This document shows positions 1 to 5,304 of a stretch of DNA of 5,304 bases, in pieces. Location of the stretch: assembly GCA_016868955.1 (NCBI GenBank), contig VGFF01000137.1, positions 1-5,304 of the forward strand. The letters are read 5' to 3'. The notes under the pieces are model-generated. The model ran no database searches. It saw only the letters and a list, made by a program, of their open reading frames with translations, and was not told the origin of the DNA. The stretch is from Armatimonadota bacterium. Its GTDB lineage: Bacteria > Sysuimicrobiota > Sysuimicrobiia > Sysuimicrobiales > VGFF01. Numbering within the stretch: the stretch's first letter is position 1; the number at the start of each line of letters is the position of its first letter. The position numbers and the translations under genes were made by a program.

Positions 1-425
1 TTGCGGGCGGTGATGTCGTCCTGGCCGCCGACGAAGTCCAAGAGGCGGTCCGTGAGCGGATCGTAGAGGAGGCCGTTGACGGTGAAGTCCCGTCGTGTCA
101 CGTCGTGGTAGGCGTCCGTGAAGGTGATGTGCGAGGGGCGGCGGCCGTCGAGGTACGGTCCCTCGGATCGGAAAGTCGCGACTTCGACTATGTGGGGGCC
201 AAACCGAGCACGGACGACGCCGAACGCGACGCCGACGTCGAGGGCCCCGGGAAACAGCGACCGGACCACCTCGGGACGCGCCGAGGTCGCAACGTCGTAG
301 TCCTTCGGCCGGCGACCGAGGACGCGGTCGCGAACGCAGCCGCCGGCCCAGTACGCTTCGTGTTCGGCGTCGCGCAACCGCCGAACGACCTCGACGGCGG
401 CGTCTTCCAGCGACAGGACGGTCAA
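1..425 (-). CDS. cca: CCA tRNA nucleotidyltransferase / poly(A) polymerase family, N-terminal part (truncated by window edge)
   Basis: Class II nucleotidyltransferase that adds or repairs the 3' CCA end of tRNA in the cytoplasm; a poly(A) polymerase role cannot be excluded because the two share this head domain. The 141 visible codons hold the family signatures in order: GGCVRD (residues 28-33), the metal-binding pair in KDYDVAT (D42 and D44), an EVATFR strand (81-86), RRDFTVNG (111-118) and LDFVGG shortly before the edge. The rest of the gene lies beyond position 1. The start is inferred as TTG at 425-423. The frame is closed by a TGA at 458-456, and no ATG or GTG lies between that stop and the conserved head. 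A GAGGAG at 447-442, inside the end of ytxH, could be the ribosome site, although its 16-base spacing is long. The gene follows ytxH by 10 bases, so it is probably in the same transcript. Family assignment is firm; CCA-adding versus poly(A) specificity is inferred. Confidence 0.9.
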   Translation of the reverse strand, partial: MTVLSLEDAAVEVVRRLRDAEHEAYWAGGCVRDRVLGRRPKDYDVATSARPEVVRSLFPGALDVGVAFGVVRARFGPHIVEVATFRSEGPYLDGRRPSHITFTDAYHDVTRRDFTVNGLLYDPLTDRLLDFVGGQDDITAR

Positions 426-435
426 TTCGGCTCGA

Positions 436-657
436 TCAGATCTCCTCGAGCCGGTTCAGGTGCTCGTTGCGCGCCTCTTGAACGGCCTCGCATCCCTTTT
501 CGACAGCGCCGCGCATGCGTTGGGACATCTCCTCGGCCTTGTGCCGTAGCTTGTCCTGCGTCTCCTTGCCGGCCTGCGGCGCTAGCAGCATGCCAAGCCC
601 GATGCCGAAGGCCGCTCCCACGAAGAGTCCGGCTAGGAAATCGCCGCGCTCTGCCAT
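436..657 (-). CDS. YtxH domain-containing small membrane protein
   Basis: A 73-residue protein. Residues about 8-27 form a glycine- and alanine-rich hydrophobic segment (LAGLFVGAAFGIGLGMLLAP) that should be a single membrane anchor. It is followed by the typical YtxH transition APQAGKETQDKL and a charged, probably helical or coiled-coil tail that ends in LNRLEEI. YtxH-like proteins are common in Gram-positive and related bacteria and are often linked to general stress, but their molecular function is not established, so none is assigned here. The start ATG (657-655) is well supported by a near-perfect Shine-Dalgarno sequence 9 bases upstream. The first 25 bases overlap the end of mnmA in another frame. 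The stop is TGA at 438-436. The overlap upstream and the close spacing to the cca-like gene downstream suggest co-transcription with both. Confidence 0.85.
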   Translation of the reverse strand: MAERGDFLAGLFVGAAFGIGLGMLLAPQAGKETQDKLRHKAEEMSQRMRGAVEKGCEAVQEARNEHLNRLEEI

Positions 658-1808
658 CGCTGATCTACCTCCTTCGCTCCCTGCCCCATGCTTTCGCCTT
701 TTCGAACCTCGGCCCGCTCGGCCGCGACCGTGCGCGCAGCGGCGATGATCCCGCCCCCTAACACGAGATCACCATCGTAGAAGCACACGGCCTGACCCGG
801 GCTCACAGCGCGCTGCGGTCGCTCGAAGCGCACATCGGCGCGGGCCCCCGCGGCCAGCGTCACGACCACGGGCACGTCGCCGGCGGCATGCCGCACGCGC
901 GCCGTCACGGGCAGCGACGGCACGGCGGGCGCCGACTCCGTCCACGACAGCTCGTCGACCGTGATCGCGGCAACGAGCAGATCCTCTTCTCCGCCCACGA
1001 CGATCGCGTTGCGCGCGGGGTCAATCCCTGTGACGTATAACGGCCGGCCCGTCGCCAGGCCCAGTCCACGTCTTTGGCCGATGGTGAATCGTCCGATGCC
1101 TTCGTGCCGGCCGACCTCGGCGCCGTCGGCGTCGATGATTTGCCCGGGTGTCATCGCCGCCGGCTCGAATCTCGCCACTACCTCCGAGTAGTGTCCTTGC
1201 GGCACGAAGCAGATCTCTTGGCTGTCCGGCTTGTCCGCGACGGCCAGCCCCAGTGCGCGCGCCTTGGCCCGCGTTTCCTCCTTCGTCAGCTCTCCGACCG
1301 GCAGCATGAGTCGCCGCAGCTGCGCCTGCCGCAGCGCGAACAAGACATACGACTGGTCCTTCGTCCGGTCGGCGCCGCGCAACAGGCGTACGCGGTCGCC
1401 GTCGCGCTGGATTCGCGCGTAGTGGCCGGTCGCGAGGACCGCCAATCCGAGCGCATCCACACGCTGCAGCAGCAGGGAGAACTTGATGGCGCGGTTGCAG
1501 GCGACGCAAGGATTCGGCGTCCGTCCCTTCGCGTACTCCGACGCGAACGTTCGGATGACGCGGTGCTCGAATTCCTCACGCAGGTTCAGAACGTAATGGC
1601 GAATGCCCAGCGTCTGCGCGACGTGGCGCGCGTCGTCGATCGCGCCGATGCCGCAGCAGGTCGAGAATGCGTCGTCCCGATCCTCCGGCACCCACGACGG
1701 CCAGAGGTTCATGGTCAGACCGACGACGTCGTGGCCGGCTTCGACCATCAACGCGGCGGCGACCGAGCTGTCGACGCCGCCGCTCATCGCGACGGCCACG
1801 CGCGCCAT
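633..1808 (-). CDS. mnmA: tRNA-specific 2-thiouridylase MnmA
   Basis: Cytoplasmic enzyme that makes the 2-thio group of s2U34 in the wobble position of Lys, Glu and Gln tRNAs, using ATP and sulfur relayed from a cysteine desulfurase. The 391-residue protein shows the PP-loop SGGVDSS (9-15), the catalytic cysteine in TPNPCVACN (C101), ATGHYAR (126-132), the KDQSYVLF segment (150-157) and the second catalytic cysteine in SQEICF (C200), followed by the FTIGQRRGLG motif and the C-terminal beta-barrel ending around GGGII. Both active-site cysteines are present, so it should be functional. The ATG at 1808-1806 directly precedes the PP-loop strand and has AGGA 7 bases upstream. About 30 hydrophilic residues follow the normal family end; the last ones are encoded across the ribosome site and first codons of ytxH, ending in TAG at 635-633. 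No cysteine desulfurase gene adjoins it here, unlike in Bacillus. Confidence 0.96.
   Translation of the reverse strand: MARVAVAMSGGVDSSVAAALMVEAGHDVVGLTMNLWPSWVPEDRDDAFSTCCGIGAIDDARHVAQTLGIRHYVLNLREEFEHRVIRTFASEYAKGRTPNPCVACNRAIKFSLLLQRVDALGLAVLATGHYARIQRDGDRVRLLRGADRTKDQSYVLFALRQAQLRRLMLPVGELTKEETRAKARALGLAVADKPDSQEICFVPQGHYSEVVARFEPAAMTPGQIIDADGAEVGRHEGIGRFTIGQRRGLGLATGRPLYVTGIDPARNAIVVGGEEDLLVAAITVDELSWTESAPAVPSLPVTARVRHAAGDVPVVVTLAAGARADVRFERPQRAVSPGQAVCFYDGDLVLGGGIIAAARTVAAERAEVRKGESMGQGAKEVDQRWQSAAIS
667..674 (-). promoter_or_regulatory. Strong ribosome binding site for the YtxH gene
   Basis: On the minus strand the sequence reads AAGGAGGT, nearly full complementarity to the 16S rRNA 3' end, with 9 bases between it and the ATG at 657. 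It lies inside the last codons of mnmA and fixes the start of the small membrane protein gene. It is the strongest Shine-Dalgarno sequence I noticed in the window, which suggests the YtxH protein is translated independently of mnmA. Confidence 0.85.
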
Positions 1809-1841
1809 CTCTCTGTCCTACCCCTCGCGATCGAATGCGAC

Positions 1842-1866
1842 ACGGCGGATCTCTGCCCGCCGCCGT
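1842..1866. other. Small GC hairpin in the gap upstream of mnmA
   Basis: The 75-base gap between the end of the M14-like gene and the mnmA start contains a perfect 7-base inverted repeat, ACGGCGG at 1842-1848 and CCGCCGT at 1860-1866, separated by 11 bases. On the minus strand it lies about 34 bases before the mnmA ATG. No T-run follows on either strand, so it is not a standard intrinsic terminator. It may be chance in GC-rich DNA. No promoter boxes were recognised in the gap. Confidence 0.2.
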
Positions 1867-1883
1867 CTTCCCGGTCGGATTCG

Positions 1884-2998
1884 TCATCCGTCCCGCGACT
1901 GGATCATAGCACTCCCGTACGCCCTGACGGCCGCGATCGAGCCGGCCGTCTGATACCTCACGCGGTCCGCGAGCGCCGTCCAACGTCCGATCTCCGTCTT
2001 TACCGCCATGCCCCAACGTCTCGCATAAGGCAGGAACCCAACGCCCCACGGCGAGGATTCCACCGGGTCCCATCGCCAGGCGAGCCGCTCGGCGCCGAGC
2101 GGTGTCAACCGTCGCCGGTGCTCTTCGGGCATGTTGGGGACGAGCTCGGAGAGCGACGAGGCCCGCGCGCCCTCGGCCCTCAGGGCAGCGATCACCGCGC
2201 TTTCGACGCGGCGCTCGACCTCCGTCGTCGCTTCGCCATCGGAACCGCACGCGCCCGAGACGAACAGGTAGTAGCCGTCGTCCCATCCTTCGTGCAGGTC
2301 GATCGCCAGCCCCGGTCGCACGTCGTCGACGAGCTTCACCACGGCGGCCACCCCCGCCGGCGCGGCCACGTGCCCGAAAAAGTGGTTGTCGCTGCCGACG
2401 AATCCATCCCGACAGACCGTGATCGTGTACGCGCGGCCGAACAGCCGCGTCCGTCGCATCCGGGCGCGTTCGCCGGGATCAAGCCGCGCCGACCCGCCAA
2501 CCGCGACAACAATTCGGGCTTGCGCCGCAGCGCCGCCGCGAGGGCGGCGATCGCTTTATCGGATCCGAAAGAGTCGCCTGTGGAGCGCAAAGCGGCGAAC
2601 GCGAGGTCACCGACGATCGCCGCGAGGAACGAGACGTCCTCGAACAGTACGGTGCCGCCGCGCAGGCTCGTCGCTGCGTCCTCGTACGTTGCGGGCATGC
2701 GGTCGCCCCCTGCCGCCGTCGTCAACGCGCGCGCGAACCCGCGCCAGCCAAGCGGATCACGGTTCGGCACTACGTAGACCTCGCGCTAGGTTCGCAGCCG
2801 CGACAACAGTCCGCCGGCGGCGATCAGTCCCGAAGTCTCATCGGCGTGCGCGCCTGCCGTGACGAGGATCGCCGGCCGGCAGCGGCTGCCGCCGACCGCG
2901 CACCACATCGTTTGGTCCTGCGCGAACGCGCCCAGCGAGACGATCGCGCGGGCGTCCGTCGCGAGCGCGTCGCGGAGTGCTTCGTTCGTCGCGAACAT
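1884..2998 (-). pseudogene. M14-type zinc carboxypeptidase / succinylglutamate desuccinylase-like protein, interrupted by a TAG and a frameshift
   Basis: Read conceptually, this gene gives about 371 residues of an M14-superfamily metallohydrolase, the fold of zinc carboxypeptidases and aspartoacylase/AstE-type deacylases. Visible motifs are the zinc-binding HADE (H51, E54), PNRDPLGWRG (78-87, substrate-binding Asn-Arg region), the third zinc ligand in DLHEGWDDGYY (H236) and a likely catalytic glutamate in KTEIG (E336). The frame is broken twice. Codon 71 is TAG (2788-2786), with clear coding sequence on both sides in the same frame (LLSRLRT before, REVYVVPNRD after). Near 2444-2455 the coding signal moves by -1, from the frame reading PANAPGCDGRG to the one reading LFGRAYTITV. 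The conceptual protein runs to TGA at 1886-1884. The ATG at 2998 overlaps the preceding stop (TAATG), so it was translationally coupled to the gene before it. The substrate is unknown; a peptide or N-acylated amino acid is plausible. As written, no full-length enzyme can be made. Sequencing error is the main alternative. Confidence 0.75.
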
Positions 2999-3531
2999 TA
3001 CCGTCCCAGATTCAGCCAGACGCGGTGGAAGTTGACGTCCCACTCCTTGGGGTCGATCTCGAACCCCTGGACGCGGGCGCGCGGGCCCTGGAGGCGTAGA
3101 CCCGTCGACGTATGCGCAACGCCGCGATCGTTGAGGCTGGGCTACTCGGTCGTCACGATCGCCGCCGGACGCAGCGTCTCGCATAGCGTCACGGCCTCCC
3201 GCGCGGCCGCGTCACCACTGGCCGACAAATCAACGACCGACGCCGAGGCCAAATCGAACGGCGCGAGCGCGGCGCGAAGCGGCGCATACGTTTCCGCTTC
3301 GCCGACGAAGACCGGCGAAGCACCCAGCGCCTCGCGTAGCGTCCACCCGAGCCCAGCGGCGCCGACCGGCCCGTCGGATTCACCCATCGGCAGATAGCCC
3401 GGCACGACGATGCCGCGGCCGGGACCGATCGCGGTCATCTCGACGGTAGAGAGCGTTTCGATACTCTCGGCCAGGATTTCATCGTTGTCGGGCCAGGGGA
3501 ACGGACAGTCGGGCCTGTCGTTGGGGATCAT
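2998..3531 (-). pseudogene. Remnant: D-glutamate cyclase-like (DUF4392) head joined to a probable peptide-binding-protein tail, with internal TAG
   Basis: A reading frame of 177 codons with an in-frame TAG at codon 130 (3144-3142), ending at TAA (3000-2998), which overlaps the next ATG. Residues 1-40 (IETLSTVEM, GPGRG) and 44-75 (PGYLPMGESDGPVGAAG) resemble the start and the ligand-binding ESDGP region of DUF4392 proteins, whose characterised member is mitochondrial D-glutamate cyclase. Residues 120-144 (TTE, stop, PSLNDRGVAHTSTG) fit the family's later conserved stretch, with the stop where a Lys or Arg is expected. Family members are usually near 280-300 residues as I recall, so much is missing. 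From about residue 149 the sequence (VQGFEIDPKEW, FHRVWLN) looks instead like the extreme C-terminus of a family 5 peptide-binding protein. The start ATG at 3531 lacks a recognisable ribosome site and lies 42 bases after rarA. Homology is judged from memory. The head assignment is moderately sure; the tail assignment is tentative. Confidence 0.6.
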
Positions 3532-3573
3532 TCGAGCGCGGCACTTTGTCGATCGGCCGCCGCTTTCCTGCGG

Positions 3574-4974
3574 TCAGCCGATGTCGTGCCCTTCGCGCTG
3601 CGCGTCCCGACGTTCCGTCTTCGAGGCGCCGGCATCCTGCGGTTCGCTCTCGGTGGCCGCTGTGTCGCGCCAGCGGCGCAGGCGCTCCTCGATCGCGGCC
3701 TCGCGCCCGCGGTCGGTCGGCTCGTAGTAGCGCCGCCCCGCCACGTTGTCGGGAAGGTACTGCTGCGGCACGTAGCCGCCGGGATGATCGTGCGGGTACT
3801 CGTAGCCGATGCCGTGGCCGAGCGCCTTCGCGCCGCGATAGTGAGCGTCGCGCAGATGGGCCGGCACCGGGTGCGCCGGCAGGTTCGCGACGTCGTCGTT
3901 CGCGGCCGCGATCGCACGGTACGCGGCGTTGCTCTTCGGCGCGCAGGCGATGTAGATCGCGGCTTGCGCCATCGGGATCTGGGCCTCCGGCAACCCGACC
4001 AGCTCGACCGCCTGCGCTGCGGCAGTCGCCACGAGCAGCGCGACCGGGTCGGCGTTTCCGACGTCCTCGGCCGCCTGGATCACCATGCGCCGGACGATCA
4101 AGCGCGGATCCTCGCCGGCGTGCAGCATGCGGGCAAGCCAATAGACCGCGGCGTCCGGGTCCGATCCGCGCATGCCCTTGATGAACGCGGAGATCGTGTT
4201 GTAATGCTCGTCGCCGGTGCCGTCGTAACGCACGAGACGGCGCTGCATTGCATCCTCGACGCGTTCGACGGTAACAACACGCGCGCCGTGCTCGTCAGGC
4301 GTCGTCGTCATCACCGCGACCTCGAGCGCGTTGAGCGCGATGCGCGCGTCGCCGTTCGCCACGTCGATCAGGTGATCGACCGCCGCCGGCGTCAGCGTCG
4401 CGTTGCGCGCCCCGAGACCGCGCTCCGGGTCGGCGAGCGCGCGCTGCACGAGGGCGCGAAGGTCCTCGGTCCCGAGCACTTCCAGACGCAGCACCCGGGC
4501 CCGCGACAGCAGCGTCGGATTCACCTCGAAATACGGATTGCCGGTCGTTGCGCCGATCAGCGTCACGGTGCCGTTCTCGACGTATGGCAGCAGCAGATCC
4601 TGCTGCGCCTTGTTGAAGCGGTGGATCTCATCGATGAACAGGATCGTGCGTTGGCCGTGGAATCGGCGCGCGTCGGCCGCCTCCTGCACCGCCTTGCGAA
4701 CGTCGGCGACGCCGGCGGTGACCGCGTTCAGCGGGACGAATCGGGCGCTCGTGTGTTCGGCGACCACGCGCGCCAGCGTCGTCTTACCCGTCCCGGGCGG
4801 TCCAAACAAGAGCAACGACACGAGCTCGTCGGATTCGATGAGGCGCCGTAACAGCTTGCCCTCGCCCAGGAGGTGGGCTTGCCCGACGACCTCGCCGAGC
4901 GCGCGCGGGCGCATCCGCACCGCCAACGGGGCGCCCGGCGCCGTACGGTCAGATGCGGGATCGAACAACGACAT
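3574..4974 (-). CDS. rarA: Replication-associated recombination protein A (RarA/MgsA), AAA+ ATPase
   Basis: Homologue of bacterial RarA (MgsA), yeast Mgs1 and human WRNIP1: a tetrameric, DNA-dependent ATPase that acts at stalled replication forks with SSB and the recombination machinery. The 466-residue protein has Walker A GPPGTGKTT (58-66), Walker B ILFIDEIHRF (111-120, D115 and E116), sensor 1 GATTGNP (141-147), a likely arginine finger in LLSRAR (155-160) and sensor 2 GDARIALN (208-215). The family C-terminal domain follows: YNTISAFIKGMRGSDPDAA, LPAHPVPAHLRDAHY and the GYEYPHDHPGGY stretch near the end. After EERLRRWR there is a polar tail of roughly 30 residues without a recognised motif. 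The start ATG at 4974 gives the usual MSLFDP-type N-terminus and lies 2 bases after the aspS stop, with no strong ribosome site, so translational coupling to aspS is likely. The stop is TGA at 3576-3574. No defects were seen. Confidence 0.97.
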   Translation of the reverse strand: MSLFDPASDRTAPGAPLAVRMRPRALGEVVGQAHLLGEGKLLRRLIESDELVSLLLFGPPGTGKTTLARVVAEHTSARFVPLNAVTAGVADVRKAVQEAADARRFHGQRTILFIDEIHRFNKAQQDLLLPYVENGTVTLIGATTGNPYFEVNPTLLSRARVLRLEVLGTEDLRALVQRALADPERGLGARNATLTPAAVDHLIDVANGDARIALNALEVAVMTTTPDEHGARVVTVERVEDAMQRRLVRYDGTGDEHYNTISAFIKGMRGSDPDAAVYWLARMLHAGEDPRLIVRRMVIQAAEDVGNADPVALLVATAAAQAVELVGLPEAQIPMAQAAIYIACAPKSNAAYRAIAAANDDVANLPAHPVPAHLRDAHYRGAKALGHGIGYEYPHDHPGGYVPQQYLPDNVAGRRYYEPTDRGREAAIEERLRRWRDTAATESEPQDAGASKTERRDAQREGHDIG

Positions 4975-4976
4975 CG

Positions 4977-5303
4977 CTACGTCTCGACGCGGATATGAAC
5001 GTCGTGCAGTTGATCCTCGGCGACTTCCGACGGCGAGCCCATCATCATGTCCACGGCGCTCGCGGTCTTGGGGAACGCGATGACGTCGCGGATCGTCTCG
5101 CGCCCGGCGAGCAGCATCACAAGGCGGTCGAAACCGAGCGCGATACCGCCGTGCGGCGGCGCCCCGTATTGGAACGCATCGAGGAGGAACCCGAACCGTT
5201 CCTGCGCCACGTCCGGGCTGAGGTCCAGCAGCCGGAAAATCCGCTGCTGTAGGTCGGCGCGATGAATGCGGATGCTGCCGCCGCCGACCTCGACGCCGTT
5301 GAG
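4977..5303 (-). CDS. aspS: Aspartyl-tRNA synthetase, C-terminal 108 residues (5' part outside window)
   Basis: Class IIb aminoacyl-tRNA synthetase that charges tRNA-Asp (or also tRNA-Asn if the enzyme is non-discriminating, which cannot be judged from this fragment). The visible part starts inside the catalytic domain with NGVEVGGGSIRIH, the bacterial-type signature, followed by YGAPPHGGIALGFDRLVMLL, which contains class II motif 3 with the ATP-binding arginine in GFDR, then IRDVIAFPK and a short C-terminal stretch with QLHDVHIRVET. The C-terminus is where bacterial AspRS proteins normally end, so the TAG at 4979-4977 is a genuine stop. This matters when judging the TAG codons inside the two broken genes. 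The gene continues past position 5304. rarA starts 2 bases downstream, as expected for one operon. Confidence 0.96.
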   Translation of the reverse strand, partial: LNGVEVGGGSIRIHRADLQQRIFRLLDLSPDVAQERFGFLLDAFQYGAPPHGGIALGFDRLVMLLAGRETIRDVIAFPKTASAVDMMMGSPSEVAEDQLHDVHIRVET

Positions 5304-5304
5304 C

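Noticed and set aside
105..761. A plus-strand open frame over the cca/ytxH region
   Set aside because: It is antisense to the CCA-adding enzyme and YtxH genes, both of which show clear family motifs on the minus strand.
1842..1866. Intrinsic terminator or riboswitch upstream of mnmA
   Set aside because: There is only a 7-base stem with an 11-base loop and no T-run, and the gap is too short (75 bases) for a recognisable riboswitch.
1576..2286. A minus-strand open frame bridging the M14-like gene and the mnmA start
   Set aside because: It overlaps two genes with strong motifs in other frames and its translation is Arg/Gly-rich shadow sequence.
2425..2470. Programmed -1 ribosomal frameshifting to make a full-length M14 protein
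   Set aside because: I see no X-XXY-YYZ slippery heptamer or clear downstream stem at the switch, and the TAG 330 bases earlier would still block translation.
1074..2777. A long plus-strand open frame of more than 500 codons
   Set aside because: It runs antisense to mnmA and the M14-like gene. The protein is Arg/Ala/Pro-rich low-complexity sequence without motifs, as expected from GC-rich DNA where stops are rare in shadow frames.
2786..3144. Pyrrolysine or other amber recoding
   Set aside because: TAG is the natural stop of aspS and mnmA in the same window, neither host protein is a known pyrrolysine protein, and a frameshift accompanies the stops. It is listed as a finding to test, but is not my interpretation.
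3586..4851. A plus-strand open frame of about 420 codons
   Set aside because: It lies entirely antisense to rarA, which has every AAA+ motif. The antisense translation is an Arg/Val/Asp-rich shadow with no recognisable domain.

Overview
The window is GC-rich bacterial chromosomal DNA carrying eight genes or gene remnants, all on the minus strand, so the text below reads from high coordinates to low. The outer genes are housekeeping genes for tRNA and replication maintenance. The middle holds two adjacent, visibly broken accessory genes. Host identity is uncertain. Strong G/C bias at third codon positions, a YtxH-type membrane protein and the order aspS-rarA-(...)-mnmA (also found, with other genes in between, in Bacillus and relatives) suggest a high-GC lineage of the Terrabacteria type, for example Eremiobacterota, Chloroflexota or a high-GC Firmicutes-like group. 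This is a weak inference.

Layout. At 5303-4977 is the C-terminal end of aspartyl-tRNA synthetase (aspS). Two bases later rarA, a complete AAA+ replication-fork/recombination ATPase, starts at 4974 and ends at 3574. At 3531-2998 is a short reading frame that starts like a D-glutamate cyclase (DUF4392) protein. It has an in-frame TAG at 3144-3142 and continues into a tail that resembles the C-terminus of a family 5 peptide-binding protein. Its TAA overlaps the ATG of the next gene (TAATG). That gene (2998-1884) is an M14-type zinc carboxypeptidase/deacylase homologue, intact in its motifs but interrupted by an in-frame TAG (2788-2786) and a -1 frameshift near 2450. After a 75-base gap come mnmA (1808-633, tRNA 2-thiouridylase), ytxH (657-436, small membrane protein, overlapping the end of mnmA) and the first 141 codons of a CCA-adding enzyme/poly(A) polymerase-family nucleotidyltransferase (425 to the window edge).

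How it fits together. aspS, mnmA and cca all act on tRNA (charging, U34 thiolation, 3'-end synthesis), and rarA protects stalled replication forks. Tight spacing and overlaps (aspS/rarA 2 bases, mnmA/ytxH 25-base overlap, ytxH/cca 10 bases) suggest co-transcription. The insert between rarA and mnmA looks like the decaying remainder of a peptide or D-amino-acid uptake and breakdown cluster. It contains three independent reading-frame lesions plus signs of deletion, while the flanking genes are clean.

I found no convincing new biological system. No RNA genes, CRISPR arrays, insertion sequences, origins or clear terminators are visible. The part most worth a second look is the broken region 1884-3531.
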